Origin: Clostridia bacterium
GTDB lineage: Bacteria > Bacillota > Clostridia > Oscillospirales > Acutalibacteraceae
NCBI GenBank assembly: GCA_017415025.1
Contig: JAFQJH010000016.1
Location: forward strand, 91,438 to 155,437
DNA length: 64,000 nt
Direction: 5' to 3'
Part shown: positions 25,855 to 34,245 of the stretch, one piece after another
Layout of the letters: each line of letters begins with the position of its first letter
Position numbering within the stretch: the first letter of the stretch is position 1
The notes under the pieces: model-generated
Told to the model about the DNA's origin: nothing
What the model saw: the letters and a program-made list of their open reading frames with translations, nothing else
The model's database searches: none
Made by a program: the position numbers and the translations under genes

Positions 25855-25877
25855 GTTTCCTCACAGCTCTTTTTCTT
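25843..25877. terminator. Convergent terminator between NERD and membrane-protein genes
   Basis: AAAGAGCTGTGAG / CTCACAGCTCTTT with a four-base loop overlaps the NERD stop and has a T-rich tail on the plus strand; it abuts the end of the minus-strand operon. Confidence 0.85.
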
Positions 25878-26811
25878 ATTGTTCTCTGAAGATTATAAAG
25901 GTTGACCTTGAAAACAGCTCCGAATCATACGGCAACGTTCCGAGTATCATCGGTGCAACGGCAACCAAAGCTACGGCAAGTGAAAATAAGAAGACGTGAT
26001 TTGCAAAAAAATGACTGATTTGTTCGCGCGCCTTATCGTTAAGTGTAACGACAGCGGCGAAAAGCGGAACGATAATCATAATTACAGTTTGAACGTTTTT
26101 GCTCAGCATAAAGCCGAAGATGGCAAGTGCAACGGCAAGAATCAGAGCGATGCCAACAGCCTTTTCACCGTTCATAAACAGCTTTATAAGATAAAATGCT
26201 CCGATGAGTAAAAGCGGAATACTGCACAGCAAGAATTGAATAAGGATTTCCTTGTGAGTTGTTGAGAGGTGGAAGATGTGCAGCGAAAGGTAGTATGAGC
26301 TGAACTGGTCAGCGTAAAATTCGATATTTTCAAGAAATTTTGTTAAGACGAAAGCCGCAACTCCGATTACTGCGCTGAAAACGGCTAAAAGCTTTTGCTT
26401 TTTTGCAAGCTGAATAATAACGATTGTCGGCACAAGCATCAATAGTGTCAGCGGTTGCGAAAGTACGCAAAGTCCTGCGAAAATCGGTGATAAAAACCTG
26501 CATTTTTCGTTGAAGAATAACGCAAGGAAGAAGGCTGACAGCGAAAGAAGAATGTGCACGTCCGTTGTCAGAAAAATTACATTACAGGATATGAGACTTA
26601 ATATAAAAAACGCAGGCGTAACCGCGTCGGGAATAGTCATTTCTTTTTTTAAAGAAGACGATAAAAACAATGCGGCAACGGCGCACAGCAAAAGTCTGCA
26701 CGCGAATAGCGGCGCACTTATAAAGCCGTCGTAAATCAGCGTTAAACTCGCGAGCAGTACGAAGGCGCAAAGTGCATATTTGTTTTTGTCGAATAAGGCT
26801 TTGATGTTCAT
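25876..26811 (-). CDS. Polytopic membrane protein, last gene of heptose cassette
   Basis: About 311 residues and nine or ten hydrophobic segments from residue 12 on. I start at the ATG at 26811 (MNIKALFDKNKYALCAF), one base after the upstream stop; a longer frame exists but overlaps that gene. No catalytic motif is recognised. The topology and position suggest a GT-C-type glycosyltransferase, polymerase or glycan exporter working with the sugar genes upstream. That role is inference from context. Confidence 0.7.
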   Translation of the reverse strand: MNIKALFDKNKYALCAFVLLASLTLIYDGFISAPLFACRLLLCAVAALFLSSSLKKEMTIPDAVTPAFFILSLISCNVIFLTTDVHILLSLSAFFLALFFNEKCRFLSPIFAGLCVLSQPLTLLMLVPTIVIIQLAKKQKLLAVFSAVIGVAAFVLTKFLENIEFYADQFSSYYLSLHIFHLSTTHKEILIQFLLCSIPLLLIGAFYLIKLFMNGEKAVGIALILAVALAIFGFMLSKNVQTVIMIIVPLFAAVVTLNDKAREQISHFFANHVFLFSLAVALVAVAPMILGTLPYDSELFSRSTFIIFREQ

Positions 26812-26812
26812 T

Positions 26813-27961
26813 TTAAATTCCCAGAAGCTTCGCAAAGGAAGCGCAGTAAATAAGATAGAAAACGACGATAATAAAATGCTTTTTGTATTTTTCAACAATA
26901 CCGTTGACCGCACGGGAAACGGCACAGTTTTTTCTGTAAAGCATAAAAAGATAAAGTATGCATTGGCTAGTGATTATTGCAGAAGTCCAGCGGTTCCAGT
27001 TAAGACCGAAAACATAGGCAGGAACAGCGGACAGCGGATGAATGAGACAAAGAAAAAGGACAAATTTTTCTTCTTTTTTGTCGCTGTGTTTTATCGCCTT
27101 TATCCAGCCGTAAGCGAAGGTGACGAAAACGGGTGCGAAAATCACAACTATTCCCAGCAGATTTGCGGGCGACATCATCTGTGTAATCGTGTTTGCAACA
27201 TAGTCGGTGCCCGTGAAATATTCGTTAGGAACGAGTGTGGAGAGCCATTCCTTATTAAGAGGGAAATCTGCCTTGTTTATCATAAAATCAATCATTTCGT
27301 CCAATGAGCCGAAGCCCGATGCGCTTCTGTTTGTCACCGTGAACAGTGCAAAAGCGATCAACGAAATGTATGTGATACCACAGAAAATGCCGTCGCGGAT
27401 ATATTTTTTATTTTTGATACAATCATACAGCAAAGCGATTGCGAGCGGTACCATATAAAGGAACATATACGCGTGGTGAATCGCAACGCAGACAAGCATA
27501 ATTACGGGTATAAAATAGCGCAGAAATCTGTTCTCGTTGAGGATGAAGGCAAAAAGCGTCAGCGCAACAAGATAAATGTCAACGATGCCCAGCCAGCTTG
27601 AAAAAAGAGGCATGAAAATCGGGGAAAGAAGCATTACGGCAACAACGGAAAGGACAGCAGACTTGTTTTCTGCTTTTTTTATAATCTGACCGCAGATTAA
27701 TGATATCGTTATACTCAGAATTACGATAACCGCAACGGATACGCACCATAAAAGCTCAAGGGATATCGTCGGCGTAAACCACGAAAAGACCTCACCGAGG
27801 AAGGCGCGCGGCATATAGCCGTGGCTGTAATCACCGAGGTATGTCAGCATCTGCCATACTGTCATACCGTCCGCCGCGGAAACGAATGCAACCAGCTCAA
27901 CGAGCAGAAAAAGCAGTATGCAGACTTCATATTTAGTTTTTTCAAAAAGCTTTTTAAGCAT
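26813..27961 (-). CDS. Polytopic membrane protein, GT-C-like candidate
   Basis: About 382 residues with about ten transmembrane segments. The first loop has TYLGDYSHGYMPRAFLGE, an acidic/Tyr/Arg loop between helices 1 and 2 like those carrying catalytic acids in membrane-embedded GT-C glycosyltransferases. Later loops contain GLNWNRWTSA. Start is ATG at 27961, overlapping the cupin gene by 8 bases with a GAGGAG site upstream. It probably transfers or polymerises the sugar made by the operon. Assignment to a named family is not possible by eye. Confidence 0.7.
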   Translation of the reverse strand: MLKKLFEKTKYEVCILLFLLVELVAFVSAADGMTVWQMLTYLGDYSHGYMPRAFLGEVFSWFTPTISLELLWCVSVAVIVILSITISLICGQIIKKAENKSAVLSVVAVMLLSPIFMPLFSSWLGIVDIYLVALTLFAFILNENRFLRYFIPVIMLVCVAIHHAYMFLYMVPLAIALLYDCIKNKKYIRDGIFCGITYISLIAFALFTVTNRSASGFGSLDEMIDFMINKADFPLNKEWLSTLVPNEYFTGTDYVANTITQMMSPANLLGIVVIFAPVFVTFAYGWIKAIKHSDKKEEKFVLFLCLIHPLSAVPAYVFGLNWNRWTSAIITSQCILYLFMLYRKNCAVSRAVNGIVEKYKKHFIIVVFYLIYCASFAKLLGI

Positions 27962-28325
27962 CTGCTGTCTCCTCGGGATAAATGTCCTTTGTGCCGTTGG
28001 ACAGTTCAACGCCCTTGTCATAAACGACAATCAGCGAGGACTCCTTTTTATAGTCAAAATAGTGAATAACGTTTTTATCTATTGCGAACATATCTCCGCC
28101 GGAGAAGAGATATGTTTCTTTTTTGCCGTCTTTTTTTACCGTAACCTCAACCTCGCCGTCAATTATGAAAAACGTCTCACGGTTGAGCTTATGGTAATGT
28201 CCGCCGCGCAGACTTGACGGCTTCGATTCAACAAAATTAACCTGTGCGCAGTCTCCGTGCATAAGCTGCATCAAACGTCCGCGCTCATCGTTGAATTCAA
28301 AATCGGGTTTTAATATTTCAAGCAT
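27954..28325 (-). CDS. Cupin-fold sugar-nucleotide epimerase/ketoisomerase-like protein
   Basis: 123 residues, single cupin barrel: RGGHYHKLNRETFFIIDGEVEV gives His-x-His and Glu of the first cupin motif, and GDMFAIDKNVIHYF the second His. The opening FNDERGRLMQL and the overall length resemble small WxcM/FdtA-like ketoisomerases and 3,5-epimerases that act on nucleotide 4-keto sugars. Located after an NAD-dependent epimerase/dehydratase, which could supply the keto intermediate. Overlaps the next membrane-protein gene. Confidence 0.75.
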   Translation of the reverse strand: MLEILKPDFEFNDERGRLMQLMHGDCAQVNFVESKPSSLRGGHYHKLNRETFFIIDGEVEVTVKKDGKKETYLFSGGDMFAIDKNVIHYFDYKKESSLIVVYDKGVELSNGTKDIYPEETADA

Positions 28326-28333
28326 AATCTCAC

Positions 28334-29266
28334 CTAAATATTAGCGTAGGAATTGTTTTTGATAATCGAATAAGTTTTGATAAGCTCCTCAATTCCGTCG
28401 TCAAGGCTGTATTGCGGTCTCCAACCCGTGCTCTCAAGTCTTTCGTTGGAAACGATGTAATTTCTCTTATCGGGGTCGGAATTGATTTCGGATTCGAAGA
28501 AGGTAAACTGCGGAAGGTGCTCCTTGATTTTCTCGCAAAGCTCAATTTTGGAAAGATTTGCATCGGAAAGTCCGCAGTTATAAGCCTTGCCCTTCATCGT
28601 TTCAAAATTATTGATAGCGTGGATATATGCCCCCACAACGTCGCGGATGTGAATGAAGTTGCGCTTGAAATGACCTTCAAAAATAATCATCGTTCTGTCG
28701 TTGACGGCGCGGTAAACAAAGTCGTTGACAAGAAGGTCAAGCCTCATTCTCGGCGATGCGCCGAAAACGGTTGCAAAGCGGAAGGTCAGAGAGTTGCCGG
28801 CTTCAAGAATTGCCTTTTCTGCCTCAGCCTTTGTTGTACCGTAAAGTGAAATCGGGTTAAGAGGTGTATCCTCCGTGCAGTAAATACTGCCGTCAGACGT
28901 GCCGTAACCGCTGTTTGTGCAGGGGAAAATAATCTTCTGCTCGGGCTTTCTTAATTCAAGAAGAAGCAGGATTGCGTCAAGGTTTGTCGTCTTAGCCGCG
29001 ACTTTATCGTAGTCGCAAAGCGGAAATCCGACAAGCGCCGCAAGGGGAATAATGAAGTCTGCACCGTCGATGAACTTTGCGAGCGTGTCTCTGTCGCGCG
29101 CATCACCGCGGATTATAGAAAAGCTTTTATCGGCACAGCAGTCGAGAAGGGCTGTCTGACCGAAGTAAAAGTTATCAAGAACTCTGACCTCGTGGCCGAG
29201 GTGTAAAAGCTCGGGAACAAGCACACTTCCGATGTAGCCTGCACCGCCTGTAATTGCAATTTTCAT
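28334..29266 (-). CDS. NAD-dependent nucleotide-sugar epimerase/dehydratase (extended SDR)
   Basis: 310 residues. GGAGYIGSVLVPEL is the NAD-binding glycine motif, PCTNSGYG supplies the catalytic Ser/Thr, and YGTTKAEAEK holds Tyr-x-x-x-Lys. These identify an extended short-chain dehydrogenase of the GalE/Gmd/RmlB group. C-terminal RNFIHIRDVVGAY is the usual substrate-binding segment. Two bases separate it from the heptose kinase gene upstream and eight from the cupin gene. Its substrate is probably the nucleotide heptose made by the upstream enzymes, which is inference. Confidence 0.85.
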   Translation of the reverse strand: MKIAITGGAGYIGSVLVPELLHLGHEVRVLDNFYFGQTALLDCCADKSFSIIRGDARDRDTLAKFIDGADFIIPLAALVGFPLCDYDKVAAKTTNLDAILLLLELRKPEQKIIFPCTNSGYGTSDGSIYCTEDTPLNPISLYGTTKAEAEKAILEAGNSLTFRFATVFGASPRMRLDLLVNDFVYRAVNDRTMIIFEGHFKRNFIHIRDVVGAYIHAINNFETMKGKAYNCGLSDANLSKIELCEKIKEHLPQFTFFESEINSDPDKRNYIVSNERLESTGWRPQYSLDDGIEELIKTYSIIKNNSYANI

Positions 29267-29268
29267 CT

Positions 29269-30249
29269 TTATTTACCTCCGCCGTAAATCAGTTTCGTGC
29301 CGTCTTCCTCAAATTCAAAGGGAATGATTTTTGACGGCTCAAAGAGACTTAATACATTTTTTTGCCTTTCCTCCGGCACGTATAAAAGCATAAATCCGCC
29401 GCTTCCCGCGCCGAGGATTTTTCCTCCGACAGCACCTGCTTTTTTGGCGGAATCGTAAATCTCGTCAATTTCTCTTGTGCTTATCCTGTCGGAAAGTGTG
29501 CGCTTTAACTGCCAGGTATAGTCGAGCAGCTTGCCGAATTCGTCAAGGTCAGTGCTTGACGAAAGAATTTTCTCACCCTCCGCAACAAGTCCCTTCATTT
29601 CGTGAAGCTCGGCAATTTTCTGCGGAATATTGTTCTGCTGTGTTACGGCAACCTCGCCCGAGAAATGTGAAAATCCCGTAAAAACAAGCAGGAGATTTTT
29701 ATTGAATTCAGCTTTTCTGTCGGATGAGATTTCAATCGGGTTGACCGTATAGCCGTCAGCGGTAAAATCAATTCTGTTAAGTCCGCCGAAGGCTACTGCA
29801 AGCTGGTCCTGAACTCCGCCCGCTTCCTTGCAAAGCTCACGTTCAAGGTGAATTGCCTCTTTTGCAAGCTCCATTTTGCTTAACTGTTCACCCTTTAAAA
29901 TATGAAGCTCGTTAAGAAGTCCTACCGCGAAGGATGAGCTTGAACCGATACCCGAGCGTGCGGGAAGGTCGGCGTCGTAGGCAATCTGAATGCGGTCGAT
30001 GTTCATATATTTCAGAGCTTCTCTCACGAGCGGATGCTCGAGCTCGTCAGGGGAGTTGAAACGTTCGATTTTGGAATATGTAAACTGATTTTTATAATCA
30101 AAAAGTGCGGGCAGATTTCTTACGGTAACGTAGGAGTACTTGTTGAAGGTTGCAGAAAGAACACACCCGCCGTATTCATTGAAATACGCAGGAAAATCTG
30201 TTCCTCCGCCGAGGAACGACATTCTGAAGGGTGTTCTTGTCGTAAACAT
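29269..30249 (-). CDS. hddA: D-glycero-D-manno-heptose 7-phosphate kinase (GHMP family)
   Basis: 326 residues. TRTPFRMSFLGGGTDFPAYF is the N-terminal signature of the HddA/fucokinase-like GHMP kinases; GIGSSSSFAVGLLNEL is the ATP-binding GHMP motif; GKILGAGSGGFMLLY is the C-terminal motif. HddA phosphorylates heptose 7-phosphate at O1. It directly follows the nucleotidyltransferase-phosphatase fusion, with no gap, which matches the three steps kinase, phosphatase and nucleotidyltransferase of nucleotide-activated heptose synthesis. Confidence 0.88.
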   Translation of the reverse strand: MFTTRTPFRMSFLGGGTDFPAYFNEYGGCVLSATFNKYSYVTVRNLPALFDYKNQFTYSKIERFNSPDELEHPLVREALKYMNIDRIQIAYDADLPARSGIGSSSSFAVGLLNELHILKGEQLSKMELAKEAIHLERELCKEAGGVQDQLAVAFGGLNRIDFTADGYTVNPIEISSDRKAEFNKNLLLVFTGFSHFSGEVAVTQQNNIPQKIAELHEMKGLVAEGEKILSSSTDLDEFGKLLDYTWQLKRTLSDRISTREIDEIYDSAKKAGAVGGKILGAGSGGFMLLYVPEERQKNVLSLFEPSKIIPFEFEEDGTKLIYGGGK

Positions 30250-31521
30250 TCAGTTAATCTCTTCCTTTACAAAATCTGCAAGTGTTTTATATTTTTTTAC
30301 GTTTTGGACGTTCAGCGTGTTGTCGCTGCCCGTAAGAAAAATCGGGGTACAGCCTGCATCAATGCCTGCAAGCACATCTCTTTCGGAATCACCGACCATA
30401 AACGAGCGTGAAAGGTCAATGTTGTAATCCGCCGCCGCCTGCCTTATCATACCGCCCGAGGGCTTACGGCAGTCGCATTTTTTCTTAAGCTCACTCACTT
30501 CGCCCTCAAAACCGCTGTCGGGGTGGTGCGGGCAGAAATAAAGCGCATCAACAAAAGCTCCTTCTTCGCCGAGCAGAGTGTCGAGCTTCGCGTGAATTTC
30601 GTCAAGCACGGCATAAGTCATACGTCCCATTGCGATTGACGGTTGATTTGTAACCACAATCGCGAGATATCCGCTCTTGTTGATTCTTTTAACGGCTTCC
30701 GCCGCACCTTTAATCAGCTCAAGCTGATTCGGTGAGGTGACGTAGCCCTTGTATTTGTTGATTGTGCCGTCGCGGTCAAGGAAAATTGCCTTCTGCTTTT
30801 TGTCGGCACGCTTACCGTGTACGATTCCTTTCTCTACGTCGGCTGTCACGTGACGAAGCCTGTCCGAGGTGCCCATATCTTTAACGTATTCAGCCGAACG
30901 GTAGGCGAAAATTCTGCCTGTCGGGATAATCGGCTCGAGCACGTCGGCGCGAAGATTGAGCTTTTCTTGCGTGGGTACGTTATCGAGAACCTTTTTTGAA
31001 AGAATATGAATACCTGCATTGACGCAGTTTGCGTGGTTGCCGTGTCCGTCGCTCTTAAACCAATCCGTAACAATGTTTTCTTTGTTGCACACCACCAATT
31101 CACTGTCGTAGGGATGTGAATTGGGATGAACAAAAAGGGTTGCGAGCGCATTGTTTTTACGGTGAAAATCAATCATACGGCTGAAATCCACGCTGAATAT
31201 AAGGTCGCCGTTAATGAGAAGGAAATCATCAGTCAATCGGTCCTTGATTCTGAAAAGAGCACCTGCCGTTCCGAGAGGCTTGTCCTCCTCGTAATAGCTG
31301 ATGTTCACGTTGAGCAAAGAGCCGTCACCGAAATAACGCATAATTTTATCTTTAAGATGATGCACAACGATGATGATATCGGTAATGCCGAAACGGCGGA
31401 GGTTTTCTATCTGATATTCGAGCACGGGACGGCCGCAGATTTCCACCATAGGCTTTGGTTTGTCGCCGGAAAGCTTCTGCAATCTTTTGCCGAAGCCGCC
31501 CGCCATAATTACTGCTTTCAT
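30250..31521 (-). CDS. hddC-gmhB: Fusion of sugar-1-phosphate nucleotidyltransferase and heptose-bisphosphate phosphatase
   Basis: About 423 residues. N-terminal domain (1-230): nucleotidyltransferase with KAVIMAGGFGKRLQKL, KPKPMVEICGRPVLEY and LINGDLIF, matching HddC-type enzymes. C-terminal domain (about 240-423): HAD phosphatase with FLDRDGTIN (nucleophile Asp), VVTNQPSIAMG, the zinc-loop CPHHPDSG...CDCRKPSGGMI typical of GmhB, and MVGDSERDVLAG. It would dephosphorylate heptose 1,7-bisphosphate and then activate heptose 1-phosphate. I prefer the ATG at 31521 after GGCGGTG; a GTG lies nine bases upstream. Nucleotide (GDP or ADP) is not decided. Confidence 0.88.
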   Translation of the reverse strand: MKAVIMAGGFGKRLQKLSGDKPKPMVEICGRPVLEYQIENLRRFGITDIIIVVHHLKDKIMRYFGDGSLLNVNISYYEEDKPLGTAGALFRIKDRLTDDFLLINGDLIFSVDFSRMIDFHRKNNALATLFVHPNSHPYDSELVVCNKENIVTDWFKSDGHGNHANCVNAGIHILSKKVLDNVPTQEKLNLRADVLEPIIPTGRIFAYRSAEYVKDMGTSDRLRHVTADVEKGIVHGKRADKKQKAIFLDRDGTINKYKGYVTSPNQLELIKGAAEAVKRINKSGYLAIVVTNQPSIAMGRMTYAVLDEIHAKLDTLLGEEGAFVDALYFCPHHPDSGFEGEVSELKKKCDCRKPSGGMIRQAAADYNIDLSRSFMVGDSERDVLAGIDAGCTPIFLTGSDNTLNVQNVKKYKTLADFVKEEIN

Positions 31522-31535
31522 TTGCTTCACCGCCG

Positions 31536-32417
31536 TCAGATTCTGATTTTAATTTCGCTCACACCGAGCACGGATTTCAGAAGTGAATTATCCATCGCGG
31601 TCGAGGATGTCCGCCTCTCGTCAAAAAGCTTCATAATTTCCTCTTCGGGAACCTTTATAATGTGATTCATCGGCAGATTGTGCTTTTTGGCAATCAGTTC
31701 GCCGACATCGTATTTTGTTAACGCATCGTCACCGCAAAGGTTGAGCGTTTGCGGTGCGTTTTTAATCATACTTAATTTGACGAGAATATCCGCTACACTT
31801 TCATAGTCAAGTGCAGAACGCCAAAGACCGTCTGCAAGGGTAAAATCCTGCCCCTGTATCGTTTTTTCGACGATATTATCATAGAAATGCTTTTTATTTT
31901 CAAGAAGCGAGGCGCCGAGCATAAAAGGGAGTCTTGCAACGTTAAAGCCGTAGCTTGTTACGACTTTTTCCGCTTCCAGCTTCTGCCGTCCGTATTCGCT
32001 GACGGGACAGGTGGGGTCAGTTTCTTTAAAAGCTTTAATTTCATTTGTGTTTTCGCCGTAAACACAGTCTGTTGACGAGAACCATAAGCTCTCGGCATCG
32101 CTGAAAATCTCCAGAAAGCTTTCGAGTGCGGTTATGTTTATGTTTTTTGCAAAATCGGGCTCACGCTTTACAAGGTCAAGGTTATGGCAGGCGGCAAAAT
32201 AGAAGATTCGGCATTCAGCCGTGTTTTCAACGAGTTTTTCAAGCCTTGATATGCTGTTTTTATCCGTCACGTCAAGCTGCACCCAATTAACTCTCGGGTA
32301 ATATAATTTCTCGCTTTTGCCGTGGTATGTTGCTATTATTTCCTCGTCAGTATTGCTGACAAGGCTTTTTACAACATAAGAGCCTAAAAATCCGTTTGCG
32401 CCGACAACAATGTACAT
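31536..32417 (-). CDS. RmlD-like NAD(P)-dependent sugar reductase
   Basis: 293 residues of the extended SDR fold. VVGANGFLGSYVVKSL is the cofactor motif, FSSTDCVYGEN provides catalytic Ser/Thr, and EYGRQKLEAEK the Tyr-x-x-x-Lys. The form resembles RmlD-type 4-keto reductases that finish deoxy-sugar synthesis. It is the first gene of the seven-gene minus-strand operon and is preceded by a good promoter. Which ketosugar it reduces is unknown; with the dehydratase and cupin it could make a modified heptose. Confidence 0.8.
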   Translation of the reverse strand: MYIVVGANGFLGSYVVKSLVSNTDEEIIATYHGKSEKLYYPRVNWVQLDVTDKNSISRLEKLVENTAECRIFYFAACHNLDLVKREPDFAKNINITALESFLEIFSDAESLWFSSTDCVYGENTNEIKAFKETDPTCPVSEYGRQKLEAEKVVTSYGFNVARLPFMLGASLLENKKHFYDNIVEKTIQGQDFTLADGLWRSALDYESVADILVKLSMIKNAPQTLNLCGDDALTKYDVGELIAKKHNLPMNHIIKVPEEEIMKLFDERRTSSTAMDNSLLKSVLGVSEIKIRI

Positions 32418-32444
32418 ACTGCCACCCCTGAATATATATATTGT

Positions 32445-32473
32445 ATTTTATCATATTTGCACGTTTTATTCAA
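32445..32473 (-). promoter_or_regulatory. SigA-type promoter of the heptose operon
   Basis: Minus strand TTGAAT (32473-32468), 17 bases, TAAAAT (32450-32445), then AGGGGTGG before the first ATG. Confidence 0.8.
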
Positions 32474-32563
32474 CACTAAAATGTTTAATACGGAATAATA
32501 ATGAAAGAATAAGAAAAAAGGGAAAATAATTTCAAAGTTAACAAAGAATTCATAAATAAACTG

Positions 32564-32592
32564 TTGACAAAATCTGCCGTCGGTTGTATATT
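32564..32592 (+). promoter_or_regulatory. SigA-type promoter of hrcA operon
   Basis: TTGACA (32564-32569), 17 bases, TATATT (32587-32592), with CIRCE starting 12 bases downstream. Confidence 0.85.
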
Positions 32593-32603
32593 ATAGATAC
32601 AGG

Positions 32604-32630
32604 TTAGCACTCACGCTAAAAGAGTGCTAA
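32604..32630 (+). promoter_or_regulatory. CIRCE element (HrcA operator)
   Basis: Perfect TTAGCACTC, 9 bases, GAGTGCTAA. HrcA binds it as a dimer to repress the hrcA-grpE-dnaK-dnaJ operon. Confidence 0.98.
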
Positions 32631-32654
32631 CGGTGCTAAAAAGGCGGTGAGAGA

Positions 32655-33686
32655 TTGGAACTCAGTCAGAGAAAAGAAAAAATACTCGCTGCTGTTGTAG
32701 AGCATTACATCAAAACAGGTGAGCCTGTCGGTTCCAAAACTCTTCTGTCCGCGCTCGATATTACGGTTTCCAGCGCAACGATAAGAAATGAGATGGCGGA
32801 GCTTGCGGCTCTCGGCTACCTTGAACAGCCCCATACCTCGGCGGGAAGAATCCCGACCAACGAAGGCTACCGTTATTACGTCGATAACCTTATGGGTGTC
32901 CGACCGCTTGACGAGTCTGTAAAAAGACGAATTGAAGCAGGCATTTCGCTCAAGAACGCGAGCCCCGAGGCAATCCTTGCAAAGGCAAGCGAATTTCTTG
33001 CGGATATGACGGACTGCGCGGCGGTGTCAACAACTCCGTCGGGCGAGAATGCGACAATCAAGCGCATCGAATTTGTCCCCGTCGGTACAAGAACGGGAAT
33101 GATAGTTCTCCTTACCTCAACGGGAGTTATCAAAAGCAAGGTTTGCAGAAGTGACGTTGACCTTAACTCTTCAATGATTGAAAAGTTTTATAATATCGTC
33201 AAATCTTCGTTCCTCGGCTTACCTCTTGATGATATCGACACGGCAACGCTTCAGACACTCGTTGCATCAATGGGAGCAGATGCCCTGACGATGATACCCT
33301 TCGTTTCTGCGGTTTCCGAGCTTGCACAGGAGGCTATGCGGACAATGGTTATGCTCGGCGGTCAGTCGAATATCCTGCGTTACCGTGAGGATTACGGAAC
33401 AACCGCTTACGAGCTTATGGATTTCTTAAGACGGGGTGAGCCTATCAGTCAGCTTCTTGCAAACAGCAAGGAGGATTTTGATGTTAAAATCGGCGGCGAA
33501 AACAAGTTCAAGCAGCTTGAAAATTCCAGCGTGATAATGGCACACTACAACATAGACGGCGACAATCGCGGTTCGATCGGTATAATCGGCCCGACAAGAA
33601 TTGACTATGCAAGTCTTATACCGAGTGTAAGGTATCTGACCGACCTCGTCGGGGAATTGCTTACACAGACGCTTAATGAAGACTGA
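32655..33686 (+). CDS. hrcA: HrcA heat-shock repressor
   Basis: 343 residues. N-terminal winged helix (about 1-75): RKEKILAAVVEHYIKTGEPVGSKTL and ISSATIRNEMAELAALGYLEQPHTSAGRIPT-type segment (here VSSATIRNEM, PHTSAGRIPTNEGYRYYVD). A GAF-like middle domain and the final IGPTRIDYASLIPSVRYL block, all diagnostic. TTG start with GGCGGTGAGAG upstream. HrcA needs GroEL for DNA binding in other Firmicutes and represses its own operon through CIRCE. Confidence 0.97.
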   Translation: MELSQRKEKILAAVVEHYIKTGEPVGSKTLLSALDITVSSATIRNEMAELAALGYLEQPHTSAGRIPTNEGYRYYVDNLMGVRPLDESVKRRIEAGISLKNASPEAILAKASEFLADMTDCAAVSTTPSGENATIKRIEFVPVGTRTGMIVLLTSTGVIKSKVCRSDVDLNSSMIEKFYNIVKSSFLGLPLDDIDTATLQTLVASMGADALTMIPFVSAVSELAQEAMRTMVMLGGQSNILRYREDYGTTAYELMDFLRRGEPISQLLANSKEDFDVKIGGENKFKQLENSSVIMAHYNIDGDNRGSIGIIGPTRIDYASLIPSVRYLTDLVGELLTQTLNED

Positions 33687-33700
33687 AAGGAATGAGATTT

Positions 33701-34210
33701 TTGGCAAAGGATAAGAAAAAGAATGCCGAAGAGGAAGTAATTGAAGAAAAAGAGGTCGTAGCAGAGCCTTCAAAGGAAGAGGAGCTTCAAAAGCAGCTCG
33801 ACGAAAAAAACGACCAGCTTCTGAGAACACTTGCAGAGTACGATAATTTCCGCAAGCGTTCACAGCGCGAAAAAGAAGCACTTTATGCAGAATGCAAAGC
33901 ATCGGTAATCAACGCGCTTCTGCCCGTGGCAGATAATTTTGACAGAATTTTTGCTAATCCCGACGGCACACTCGAGGATTACAAAAAGGGTGTTGAAATG
34001 ACGTTCAAGCAGTTCAGCGACGTTTTCAAAAACCTCGGCATCGAGGCCTTCGGTGAGGTCGGTGAAGAATTTGACCCGAACTTCCACAACGCAGTAATGC
34101 ACACCGAAGATGACTCGGTCGGCGAGAATACAATCACAAACGTACTTGTCAAGGGCTATAAGCTCGGCGACAAGATTATCCGTCCCGCTATGGTAGCGGT
34201 TGCAAACTAA
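33701..34210 (+). CDS. grpE: GrpE, nucleotide exchange factor of DnaK
   Basis: About 169 residues. Long N-terminal acidic coiled coil, then [20 protein letters not shown] and the beta-wing ending [13 protein letters not shown], the conserved GrpE signature. I favour TTG at 33701 ([12 protein letters not shown]), ten bases from AAAGG; an ATG at 33692 lies only one base after that site. Fourteen bases after hrcA. It releases ADP from DnaK. Confidence 0.95.
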   Translation: MAKDKKKNAEEEVIEEKEVVAEPSKEEELQKQLDEKNDQLLRTLAEYDNFRKRSQREKEALYAECKASVINALLPVADNFDRIFANPDGTLEDYKKGVEMTFKQFSDVFKNLGIEAFGEVGEEFDPNFHNAVMHTEDDSVGENTITNVLVKGYKLGDKIIRPAMVAVAN

Positions 34211-34245
34211 AATCAACAAACAAAATATATTGGAGGAATTTTATT

